DNA of 37,219 nt. It comes from Lachnospiraceae bacterium (GTDB lineage Bacteria; Bacillota; Clostridia; Lachnospirales; Lachnospiraceae). Under the pieces are notes generated by a model. The model saw nothing but the letters and a program-made list of their open reading frames with translations. It was not told the DNA's origin and did no database searches. Location of the stretch: positions 1 to 37,219 of the forward strand of contig JAGAHC010000018.1 in assembly GCA_017627275.1 (NCBI GenBank), written 5' to 3'. The translations under genes and the position numbers were made by a program. The number at the start of each line of letters is the position of its first letter. The first letter of the stretch is position 1. Of the stretch, positions 6,801 to 15,731 are shown piece after piece.

Positions 6801-9800
6801 TCTTCTATCTCAAAGTCATCGCCGACGCTGAAGTCCTCCGCGGCATCCGCTATCTCGTCCACGTCGTCCGGCGCAAATTCGACAAAGTAGAATTCATCGG
6901 CATTCAGAATATCCTCGGAGGTCTCTTTCGCCGCCCTGAAATACTGTGCGTTATAAAACGCCTCTGCCTCCATGTCATCTGCATAAAGGCCTGCTGCCGC
7001 CCTGCTTCCCGTACCATACCCTTCCGCATACACGAAGTTCCTCCTGCGTCTGCGCATATAGAAGTGCGCGTACAGCAGGATCAGCATAAGCGGTCCCATG
7101 AGTCCGATCCACGGGTTCAGTCGGACTTCGGTCGGAACGGTGCCCTCTGACCGGTTGGTGAAGGTAATCTCCGTGGCGTGCTGGAAGAAATTGTCTCCAA
7201 CCATGTTCGAATTATCACCAAATGGAATATCATATCCGCCGTCGGTGGACGTGTAATCGGAAGTCCACCATTCGCCCGTCGTCATATCCGCAGTTAATTC
7301 GTCCACATCTAAAATTTCATTATGCTCTATCGGACCCGTGAAATCCGTGATCGGATAATAGTTTTCATTGGTTTCCGTTATTTCGTAGGACGCACCAAAC
7401 GGCAGATCGCGGATCGTCACGCTCTCGCCATGCTGGAGATAGACATAGATCGTGGCCTTGCCGTCAGTGCCGGTCTTAATGTGCTGCCCGTGCGCAAAGG
7501 TGCGGGTGGCCACGTCGATCGGTTCTTTCCCTTCCGCAAGCGGCGTGGTGGAGTCACCCGCGTAGGTGACCCAGCCTTCTTCGTTATCCCACTGAGAACG
7601 GTACGTCACATCGTCAGAATCGTCCCCCGGTGTTTCATTGTCGTCGACCCAGGTCCACTCGCAGGTTCTCTTCTGATCATCTGTGGCATTTCCGTAGGTC
7701 AGATTAGCGTCGTCATCGCGGGTATTTCCACCTTCGTTACCGCTGCCGCTCAAGATCACATTGCGAGTATAGATCGTGGCCCCGTTCGGCACCTTCGTGC
7801 CGTCCGCACCGGTTTCAAATGACGTCGTGGCATCAGACATATCCAGGTGCAGCGTACGCTCACCCGCGTTTGCGATCTCGATCTTAAATTTGAAATACTT
7901 GTCGCGGGATCCCTGGTTGCCGGTCACTTCCTTCTCGATCGTGAGCGGCACCTTAATCCTGTCGTTTAAGAAGCTGTGCGTGACCGTATTAACAGTCTCC
8001 AGGACATCATCAACACCAACAAACATATCTTCTGTTGTAATTTTATCTCCGTTAATGGCAACCAGCTTCCAGCCTTCTTCGACGAGACTGCCATCTGTAT
8101 CCTCAAGCTCCCAGATTTTGTAGTGGCTACCATATGGAAGAGTGATAAGTGCATGTTTCTCGTTTGAATTCGTACTGTTATCCAACCAGAACTCAAAGGT
8201 GGTGGTCTCGATATCCAGCTTCGTGGTGCTGGTCGTTGTACCACCTGAGGTGGTCGTCGTGGTAGTGAACTTATAGTTCATGCCATCCATATCGGTGAAT
8301 TCCTGTGGATATACGATGTTGAACGTAGGAATTTCGGTATTGTTTTTGTAGGCCTTCCAGACCTTCTCTCCGCTGACAGTTTCTTCCGTCATTTTATAAA
8401 CGTCACTGCCCACCGTGTATTTATATTCGGTATAAGTGTCATTGACTTCTACGTTTGTGACAGTCGCCGTACTTGCGGATTTTCCATCCGGATAGATGCG
8501 GGCAAAGCTAATCAGACTATCCGCCTGGTTAACTACGTCTGTATTCTTAACCACACGGCCTGTCATCATGCGGAATTTGAATTTTCCGCTGTCGTCGGAT
8601 ACTGTCTTTTTCTCAACCTTAACGACGCCCTTTTGACGCTCGTTGGTGAAGGTAGCCTTTCGATCCTCGTACGGTTTTTTCGTGACCGCAACTATTGCTG
8701 CCTTTTCGGCAATATACTTGGAATCGTAGACAGCAGGCAGTGTATAGGTCGCGCTGCTTCCCGAACCGGAGGTCTGAACCAGGTTCTCTGCTGCAGCCTT
8801 CGCCGCGGCATAGGTCGTTTTTTTCTGACGATTCACAGTGAAAGTGCTATCATCGTTTGCGGTGATAGTCGCAATTCCTACCGCTTCCGCCTCTGCCGCA
8901 GACAGGGAAGGATATGTATTGCTTTTATATGTATAGGCATGGTTCTCATCACTACCCGTTTCTTCAACATCAGCAAGGGCCAGCGGCTTAATCAGCATAT
9001 ATGTTTCAGATACGTTCGTATTGCCTTGATTATCCACGTATCTATACTTAATGACGCCGTCATCATCGAACTCTTCGATGTCCGCGAGAGCCTTATTCTC
9101 CACCGCCTCGCGAGTATAGTAAGGACTTCCGTTATAGGAGTAGGTGTTGTCACTATTCTTGCCGCTGATAACTTCGGCAACTACAGCATTATAAGCTGCA
9201 TCATAATTCTGATAATTACTATCGCTGTATTTCCATGTGTTGTCGTGGTTCCTGATGATAGCTGCCTCTACCGCAGCGTCCCTGTCGGTATAAACGGCAT
9301 TGTTTGTATAAACCGTGTTGCCGGAAACCGTGTTTTCTGCAACTGCACTCTTTGCTGCATTTACAGCCGCAGCGTAGGTTTGATACTCCCCTCCGTTGTA
9401 AAGCCAAATCTCGCTTAGCTGCCCGCTGTTGTCATTTTTCTGATCCATTTTGCCGGTGTCGTTGACCTTGCTCTTAAGATTCCATCCGGTCGGCAGCGTC
9501 TCAGTAATCTCATAGGAAACTCCAAGCGGAAGATCATTGAATGTAATCTTCTCCCCGTTTCGGAGTTTGAAATTATATGTACCATTTGCGCCGGTCACAC
9601 CATCCGGAAGCTGTTTCGGATAGGTGATCCCGTTTTTGGTTTCTGCAGCTGTCCTCAGGGTATATGGCTCGCCCGTTTTGACATAGAATTTTACGGTGTA
9701 CTCAAAGACGCCCGGCTCGTTGTCCTCCGTCTTTTTTTCAATGACGAGATCCCGGGTATCCATAATATTCGTGATATTGTAAACAATCTGACCGGTTTCA

Positions 9801-12800
9801 GTTGTGGTCTCGTATTCAACCTTGTGGTAATACTTCGGAATAATGGTTTCTTCCACGCCTAACACCTCATCGCTGTGAGCGATGTTAAATTCGTATATCC
9901 ATTCGCCGGCGGCATCATCTTTTTCGAAATCATCCGGGTCTGTGTATGTACGTTCATACGGAACGTTTACCGCAGGATATGCTGTATACTGTCCGGTATT
10001 TCCCTCTACGGCATCTATTACGTAGTCACCCGCAGGTAGCAGTGTCCCGACGGCTGTGTTAAGATGGACTCTCCTCGGTGCATAGGTCGATATGTCCGTA
10101 ATGCCATCAGATGCTTTCAACTCCGGAATGATGGTAGATCCCTCATATAGATCCCGCACCGCATAAAACGCAGTCTGCTGCTCAGCCGTACCTACGATGT
10201 CCGTCAGTACTGCGGGTCCCGTCTGTTTCCATCGGGTATAACTATCCATGGCGGTTACAGTTATACCCAGTGAAGCCTTATCCGAAGGTCTTTCACTCAT
10301 ATAGGCATTGTTACTTGCATCGTTTTCCCAGGTCTTGATCACGCGCAACGGATCGTTTTTAGCGTTGAGGAATGACGCTTCTTTGTCCTTGTTCAGTAGT
10401 CCTGTGGTGTTGCTCTCGGAGATCAGTGACCAACCGTCTACCGGGGTTTCGGTAACGCTGTATCGTATGCCGGCAGGGAGCTCCAGTTCAATCTCACCAG
10501 GCGGAGTCAGTATGAATTGGTATGTTCCCGGAGCGGTGCGCGTCAAAGAGCCATCGAGAAGTTTCGGATGGTTGTTCGGCAAATCGTATTTATTACTCTC
10601 CGTTATCGCCCAAAGTGTTAGCGTGAATGTGAACTTCTCGCTGGTAGCCGGATTTGATATTTTTTCTACTTTCAGTTTGTATTTCTTCCTGGTGTTGGTC
10701 AGGGTCGTAACGGACTTTGCAGTCGCGCCATGCGCGGGGTTATCTTCCGTCCCTATGCCGGCGCCCAGGTCCGTCATCGTTCCCTCCGCGTCCGTTTGCG
10801 TGGTCTTGCTCAAGGTGTAATAAGGAGAATAAGAATCCGAGAGTTTTTCCCAGACTTTCCAGCTGCTGTCTGCGGGCACCTCAAATTCATACACCCAGGT
10901 GTTGCCGCTGGGGTCGGTCTCATCCACGTCGTGTACTCGCGTCTGGATAATAGCTTCTGCCGAGTTGAAGAAATCGGCCTGCGTATCGGTCGGCTTTTCT
11001 GAGGAAGACTGGCTGTCATGCGTTGAGGCAACATTGTTGTATGACCCACCTGTATCGCTCCACGTACCCGGTCTCGCTGTAAAGACCGGAAGATTTACGT
11101 ACTGATTGCCTACCAAAGCGCTTCCGTTATTGGAGTTTTGGAACATACTGCCAAAGTTCGTACAAAGTCCCGGATCCCAGCCTTCGGCAAGCGCCGTCTG
11201 CTCGCTCAGAGCAGCCTTAGTGCTTGCAAACGCCTGGTTAAACGTAGTCACGCGCGTAACGTCCCATCCCGCAATATCGGAGAGGTCTTGGACGCTTGTG
11301 TTATAAAATATCTGCTGCATGTTCGTGACATTCCGCGTCTCCCAGCCGCTTAAGGGGCTCAGATCACTAAGCGCCATGCGGGAATAACCTCTGAAGGTTT
11401 GTAGCATGCTTGTAACACTTGCCGTATTCCAGCCTGCAAGCGGCCCTAAATCAGCAAGCGACCCGCAGTCATAGAATGTCCGATACAGGTTTGTTACATA
11501 ATCCGTATTAACATGCTCCAGGGCGCTGATGTTATTTAATTGCGTACAGGACGCGAATAGCTGTGCGAGCGTTCCCGTGAGGTAGATTTCCGCGTCACTA
11601 TAGAGATAGAGCTCCGTGCCCTCTTTCCAAACATAAACAGGCGTGTCGCCATAGGTATTTGTCACTGTGATCTTTCCGCTTGCCGCCTCCGCCTGCGCTT
11701 TCGTCCCCCATTTAAAGGCGGTCAGCTGGTTTTGCATCGCGTTTTGTCCGCCGTAAGCGTTATGCAGGGCCGATCTAAACGTCGTGCCGTCTACGCCGGC
11801 GACATCTCGCTGGATATATATGTTGATATTATTGGGACGGATATTGTCGGAATCCTCTTCCCATACTTTCTTGACTGTCAGGGTCTCATCAGGATTTGTA
11901 TCCTTTTTTCTCTTGTTGACGAAAGTGGCTTTGGCAAAGGGATCGTCCGTAGTGAGCTTGCCGCTTTTCACCGTGGAACCGACAGGCGTCCAGCCTTCCA
12001 GCGTGCCGTATTTTCCGCTTACCTCTACTTCTTGCACTTCATACTCAAAGTCAAAAGGAATAACGCCGGGCGGGATGCTGATAGTCTCGTAGCTGTCCAG
12101 CGTGAACTGATAAAGGCCGCTTCCGAGACTCGTAAAGCGGGACGCCAGAGAACCCATCGTGGCAGCGTCCGTGAAATCCACAAAATCATCGGTTCCATCT
12201 TCGTCAGGGTCGCCCCAGGCTTTGATGGTAAAGGTAAAAGTGTCGTCCGTTGAGCCGGAGCCGGCGACCGCTTTTCTGATGTCGAGAGCAGTCTGCACCC
12301 AGACGACATGGATGGCGTTGTCGGAATGGATCCCTTCAAAGGTATAGGTGTACCGGTCGATCACGCCGTCGCCGTCATCGTCGAAGGCTTCATAGGTGTT
12401 GCCTGTTCCGTCGCCCTCTTTGATCTTCGTTTTTGTATTCATCTGATCAATGGACGGGAAATCATCCGGGTTGGTCTTGTCCGGATCGTTCCAGACATAG
12501 ACGTCCTTCAAGGCATATCCCGGTTTCGGAGTAAAGGTATATACGATGGTCTGGCCCACGGCAGAAGCCACCATGGATGGGTTGATGATCTGGCCGTCAT
12601 TTAATTCGCCGTTATGGTTACCCTCACGGGTGGTCTGGATGGTGCCACCCTTGGTACCGTCGCTCTCGGGCTGTCCGTTACGATCCAGGGTCTCGGTGCT
12701 ATGGCGCAGGCGGTAGTTGTATTCGCCGCCGAGCATCGCAGCAGTAAACAGCGATCCAAAATTATTTCCACCGCTTGTTCTGACCGTCATCTTGAACTGC

Positions 12801-15439
12801 CCGTTCTGCACCAGCGCAAGGAATCCGGAATAGAATGTGTTATTGTCACCCTGCTTCGTTCCTACCGTGTACGCCCCGTCGTCGTATGTGATTACCGCTT
12901 TATAGTTCCCGTCTGCACCTGGGATATACATTCTGTCGCCGCTGGAATTGATGACGAGTCCGTCTTTTACCCGTACGGATTCGCTGTAGTTGTCTGAGGT
13001 CGGGTCATAATTGTCGAGCAGCGGATTGCCCTGGTAAAAGCCTGCAAATTTACCATTGGTAGTTCTGCTAACATCCAGGTCGGACATGGGGAAATACATC
13101 TTGACATCGATGAGATTACCGCTTTTATCCTTGATGTAAGGCTTGGCGTCGATCTGAAGGCCGTAGCGCTGCACCAGACCTCCGCCGGTAAGTGTCTTCG
13201 CACCGGGCGTGATCACGTTTCCTCCGAACAGACCGACATAATAATTGTTCAATGAGACAAGCTGGCTGGGATCCGTCACATTTGCAGCATTGGTCTGCCC
13301 CTGAGGGACGCTGTTCATCTGAGCATCCAGCAGGGGCTGGATTGTGATCATCGGGTTGGAATATTCGATATAGACGTCCAGGTATTCCTCTGTGCCGTCG
13401 TCCTTTAAACGCACGGCGGCGTTCTCCCATTTGTAGGTGCCCACCGTGCCTTCAAAATAGTTGTAGGATTGATAGACGGTTACCCCGTCGCTTGTTCTGG
13501 TTGTGGCAGCATAGCCATCCAGCGCATCGACGGTGGAATCGTAGTAAACGAAGTGTTTGCCTGATTTATTTGAGCCTTTGCTAATGCCCTCGTTGACAGG
13601 ATAGTCCTCCTTAAAAGCGGGGTTATACTTTGGGCTGGAGGGATCCATCAGTTCTCCAGGGATAAACTCATCCCAGTTTCCATTTACATAATTCTCGGTG
13701 GGATCTGACCATAATTTGTCTTGAGAATCGATCCAAACGTCCGCCACAGGGATCAGCGGCGCGAAGTTGGTCAGGTTCTCTCCCTGCGCCAGCCCCGGGA
13801 TGTTGACGTCCGTGCCGTCGCCCATGATGGCGTCAGTGACGATGATGTGATAGGTCGTGCCGTCCTCCATGAGGACGTCCAGCCACTCTTCGGTGGTGAA
13901 AGGCTGGTAAGAGGCGAGCCAGCGGACACTGCCCTCGGGGTCATTTATGGCAATGTAGGGCGCAAAGACCTTGCCGATGTTTTCTTCGTCGACTTCTTCG
14001 CTCGTTTCCCCTTCAGCTGCCGTGTCGGATCCTTCGGCGGCGCCTTCCTCGACTGCTCCTTCCGTTTCACCGGCGGTCTCCTCGGAAGTCTCCCCTTCGC
14101 TGCCCGTGCCTTCCGGCGCATAGATATACACAAAGCGCGGTCCCTCTTCCTTGCCCATGACGACATTAAAGAGTTCCGGCGCGCTGACGGTGGTGCCCTT
14201 GACCTTGCCTTCGATGCCGATTTCCGCCAGCAGGTCATCCAATCTGATAACGCCGTCGCCGTCGAGGACGTACTGCTTGTCCCCGTAGGTGAATTCCACG
14301 GTATAGTAGGAGAAGGCTGTCGTTTCGACCGTCGCGATCTGCTCCGCGGGCGCGGGAGATTCATTCGCGACGTGCTCCGGTGTATCGACGATATCGAGCG
14401 GCTGCGCCGTGAACGCCTTTTCGCTCAGCGGCTGCTCCTGCGCGGCCTTTTCGCCGGTCTCGATATCTGTTTCTTCTATATGATAGACGCGTGTATTGTA
14501 GTTGCTGTTCGCGACCTCCGGCATGGAGAAGGAGACGCGGACCTTGCTCTCGTCCGCGGGCTGGAGCTCAGTTCCCTCCGCATCCAGGATCTTGATATCA
14601 AAGGTGTAGGAGACCGCGACGTTCTTCTCCGTGCGGACTTCGCTGATGGCTTCTTCGATCTTCTCAAGGACTTCTTCGGAACCCTCCGCCTTCTCGTCCT
14701 CGACTTCTTCGATCGCCGGCGCAAGGACCGCTATCTTTTCCACGGAAAGCGTCGCGCCTTCCGGGAAGGTGCCCTCATCGGCATCGACATGGACGATGAC
14801 GTCGTCAAACGCGACGTTCCCGCTGAACGCAGGCATCGCAAGGGCTTCCGGCTCCGTCTCTTCTTCCGTGAGCTCTGTGTCTTCTTCTAAAAGTTCTTCC
14901 GGGATTTCTTCTATGATTTCCTCTACAGGGATTTCTTCTGTCTGACCTTCTTCCGGCGTCCCTTCCGGATTCTCCGGAATGGTCTCGCTTTCGGACGTCG
15001 TTCCTTCTGTCGGCGTGTCCGTTGTCTCTCCGGTCGTGCCGGTTGTATCCGTTGTCGTGCCTGTAGTGTTACCGCTCTCTGCGTCCGGCTGCGTCGTCTG
15101 CTCTGTTGTGCCGCTATCGGTCGCTGCCGTATCCGTCCCCGCCGTGCTGCCTGCCGCGGCGTCCTGTGTCTGCGTCTCTGTTGTCTGTGTATCGCCGCCC
15201 TGTTCCGTTGTACTTTCGACCGAAGTCGTTTCCTGTGAAGAGGTTTCCTGCACAGGTGCTTCCTGCGTAGCAGAAACGCCGGCAGCTTCCGGTGTAACCG
15301 GGATGCTTTCCGTAGCGAACGCAACGCTCTGCGATGACAACGCAACAACCAGCGCCAGTAAGAACGCAGTCAGCCTCATCACTCTATGTTGGTTTTTTCT
15401 TTTTCCAAATCTCAACATACTGCTCTTATTTTTCTCCAC
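6791..15439 (-). CDS. Giant multi-domain pilus-tip adhesin (2882 aa)
   Basis: First gene of the pilus operon. Visible layout: signal peptide (ends near AFATE, residue 43); Thr/Ser/Glu/Gln-rich stalk to about 205; N-terminal domains (NVAFDDVIVHVDADEG onward); a module at about 865-1057 shared with the 978-aa protein; FctA-like and Cna B-type domains starting near 1050, 1182, 1584, 1697, 1895, 2270 and 2495 (for example EVTGNQGSRDKYFKFKI); a BspA/DUF285-type leucine-rich block at about 1273-1436; eight degenerate units of about 29 residues at 2015-2253; and a C-terminal TVPTE, helix and RRRRRN. A highly acidic tail of about 80 residues follows on the cytoplasmic side, which is unusual. The start is uncertain: GTG at 15439 and ATG at 15418 both lack a well-placed ribosome site. 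It holds the position of Cpa in FCT islands. Confidence 0.85.
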   Translation of the reverse strand: MEKNKSSMLRFGKRKNQHRVMRLTAFLLALVVALSSQSVAFATESIPVTPEAAGVSATQEAPVQETSSQETTSVESTTEQGGDTQTTETQTQDAAAGSTAGTDTAATDSGTTEQTTQPDAESGNTTGTTTDTTGTTGETTDTPTEGTTSESETIPENPEGTPEEGQTEEIPVEEIIEEIPEELLEEDTELTEEETEPEALAMPAFSGNVAFDDVIVHVDADEGTFPEGATLSVEKIAVLAPAIEEVEDEKAEGSEEVLEKIEEAISEVRTEKNVAVSYTFDIKILDAEGTELQPADESKVRVSFSMPEVANSNYNTRVYHIEETDIETGEKAAQEQPLSEKAFTAQPLDIVDTPEHVANESPAPAEQIATVETTAFSYYTVEFTYGDKQYVLDGDGVIRLDDLLAEIGIEGKVKGTTVSAPELFNVVMGKEEGPRFVYIYAPEGTGSEGETSEETAGETEGAVEEGAAEGSDTAAEGETSEEVDEENIGKVFAPYIAINDPEGSVRWLASYQPFTTEEWLDVLMEDGTTYHIIVTDAIMGDGTDVNIPGLAQGENLTNFAPLIPVADVWIDSQDKLWSDPTENYVNGNWDEFIPGELMDPSSPKYNPAFKEDYPVNEGISKGSNKSGKHFVYYDSTVDALDGYAATTRTSDGVTVYQSYNYFEGTVGTYKWENAAVRLKDDGTEEYLDVYIEYSNPMITIQPLLDAQMNSVPQGQTNAANVTDPSQLVSLNNYYVGLFGGNVITPGAKTLTGGGLVQRYGLQIDAKPYIKDKSGNLIDVKMYFPMSDLDVSRTTNGKFAGFYQGNPLLDNYDPTSDNYSESVRVKDGLVINSSGDRMYIPGADGNYKAVITYDDGAYTVGTKQGDNNTFYSGFLALVQNGQFKMTVRTSGGNNFGSLFTAAMLGGEYNYRLRHSTETLDRNGQPESDGTKGGTIQTTREGNHNGELNDGQIINPSMVASAVGQTIVYTFTPKPGYALKDVYVWNDPDKTNPDDFPSIDQMNTKTKIKEGDGTGNTYEAFDDDGDGVIDRYTYTFEGIHSDNAIHVVWVQTALDIRKAVAGSGSTDDTFTFTIKAWGDPDEDGTDDFVDFTDAATMGSLASRFTSLGSGLYQFTLDSYETISIPPGVIPFDFEYEVQEVEVSGKYGTLEGWTPVGSTVKSGKLTTDDPFAKATFVNKRKKDTNPDETLTVKKVWEEDSDNIRPNNINIYIQRDVAGVDGTTFRSALHNAYGGQNAMQNQLTAFKWGTKAQAEAASGKITVTNTYGDTPVYVWKEGTELYLYSDAEIYLTGTLAQLFASCTQLNNISALEHVNTDYVTNLYRTFYDCGSLADLGPLAGWNTASVTSMLQTFRGYSRMALSDLSPLSGWETRNVTNMQQIFYNTSVQDLSDIAGWDVTRVTTFNQAFASTKAALSEQTALAEGWDPGLCTNFGSMFQNSNNGSALVGNQYVNLPVFTARPGTWSDTGGSYNNVASTHDSQSSSEKPTDTQADFFNSAEAIIQTRVHDVDETDPSGNTWVYEFEVPADSSWKVWEKLSDSYSPYYTLSKTTQTDAEGTMTDLGAGIGTEDNPAHGATAKSVTTLTNTRKKYKLKVEKISNPATSEKFTFTLTLWAITESNKYDLPNNHPKLLDGSLTRTAPGTYQFILTPPGEIELELPAGIRYSVTETPVDGWSLISESNTTGLLNKDKEASFLNAKNDPLRVIKTWENDASNNAYMSERPSDKASLGITVTAMDSYTRWKQTGPAVLTDIVGTAEQQTAFYAVRDLYEGSTIIPELKASDGITDISTYAPRRVHLNTAVGTLLPAGDYVIDAVEGNTGQYTAYPAVNVPYERTYTDPDDFEKDDAAGEWIYEFNIAHSDEVLGVEETIIPKYYHKVEYETTTETGQIVYNITNIMDTRDLVIEKKTEDNEPGVFEYTVKFYVKTGEPYTLRTAAETKNGITYPKQLPDGVTGANGTYNFKLRNGEKITFNDLPLGVSYEITETLPTGWNLKSKVNDTGKMDQKNDNSGQLSEIWLYNGGEYQTYAAAVNAAKSAVAENTVSGNTVYTNNAVYTDRDAAVEAAIIRNHDNTWKYSDSNYQNYDAAYNAVVAEVISGKNSDNTYSYNGSPYYTREAVENKALADIEEFDDDGVIKYRYVDNQGNTNVSETYMLIKPLALADVEETGSDENHAYTYKSNTYPSLSAAEAEAVGIATITANDDSTFTVNRQKKTTYAAAKAAAENLVQTSGSGSSATYTLPAVYDSKYIAEKAAIVAVTKKPYEDRKATFTNERQKGVVKVEKKTVSDDSGKFKFRMMTGRVVKNTDVVNQADSLISFARIYPDGKSASTATVTNVEVNDTYTEYKYTVGSDVYKMTEETVSGEKVWKAYKNNTEIPTFNIVYPQEFTDMDGMNYKFTTTTTTSGGTTTSTTKLDIETTTFEFWLDNSTNSNEKHALITLPYGSHYKIWELEDTDGSLVEEGWKLVAINGDKITTEDMFVGVDDVLETVNTVTHSFLNDRIKVPLTIEKEVTGNQGSRDKYFKFKIEIANAGERTLHLDMSDATTSFETGADGTKVPNGATIYTRNVILSGSGNEGGNTRDDDANLTYGNATDDQKRTCEWTWVDDNETPGDDSDDVTYRSQWDNEEGWVTYAGDSTTPLAEGKEPIDVATRTFAHGQHIKTGTDGKATIYVYLQHGESVTIRDLPFGASYEITETNENYYPITDFTGPIEHNEILDVDELTADMTTGEWWTSDYTSTDGGYDIPFGDNSNMVGDNFFQHATEITFTNRSEGTVPTEVRLNPWIGLMGPLMLILLYAHFYMRRRRRNFVYAEGYGTGSRAAAGLYADDMEAEAFYNAQYFRAAKETSEDILNADEFYFVEFAPDDVDEIADAAEDFSVGDDFEIEEWT

Positions 15440-15529
15440 GCAAAAAACTTACACGAAACTAATTGCGTTCTTTCCCGATCGCAATTCTTTTCGCGTGACA
15501 CCACACAATATAATGAAAGGTCCTTCTTT

Positions 15530-15553
15530 GTAATCACTCATTCTGATGATTAC
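15530..15553 (-). other. Hairpin in pilus operon 5' untranslated region
   Basis: GTAATCACTCA pairs with TGATGATTAC (15544-15553) with one bulge and a 3-nt loop. It lies in the roughly 240-nt untranslated leader between the putative promoter and the adhesin start. The rest of 15440-15731 holds a small inverted repeat (CGTTCCGTCGGAACG, about 15653-15667) and no gene that I can see. Function unknown. Confidence 0.35.
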
Positions 15554-15684
15554 GCTGCCCTTCTCCTCCTGTGGCCTTTTTCTGCGTTTCGGCCGGTTGC
15601 GCTGCGGGAATTACTTTTGCGAAATGATCTGTCCGCAGGGCAACATATAGTACCGTTCCGTCGGAACGACAACTATATAGAAAT

Positions 15685-15713
15685 AATGTATATTAATTCT
15701 ATATTTTTGTAAA
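15685..15713 (-). promoter_or_regulatory. Putative sigma-A promoter of pilus operon
   Basis: Read on the minus strand, TTTACA (15708-15713) is followed after 17 bp by TACATT (15685-15690) in very AT-rich DNA. It lies about 240 nt upstream of the adhesin gene. The 978-aa surface protein gene has a similar TTTACA promoter candidate. Assignment by eye only. Confidence 0.45.
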
Positions 15714-15731
15714 GTGATTATTTTGTGATTT

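Noticed and set aside
6791-15439. Cpa-type thioester domain in the giant adhesin
   Set aside because: The few cysteines lie in the DUF285 block and a late domain, without the Cys...Gln pattern of thioester domains.
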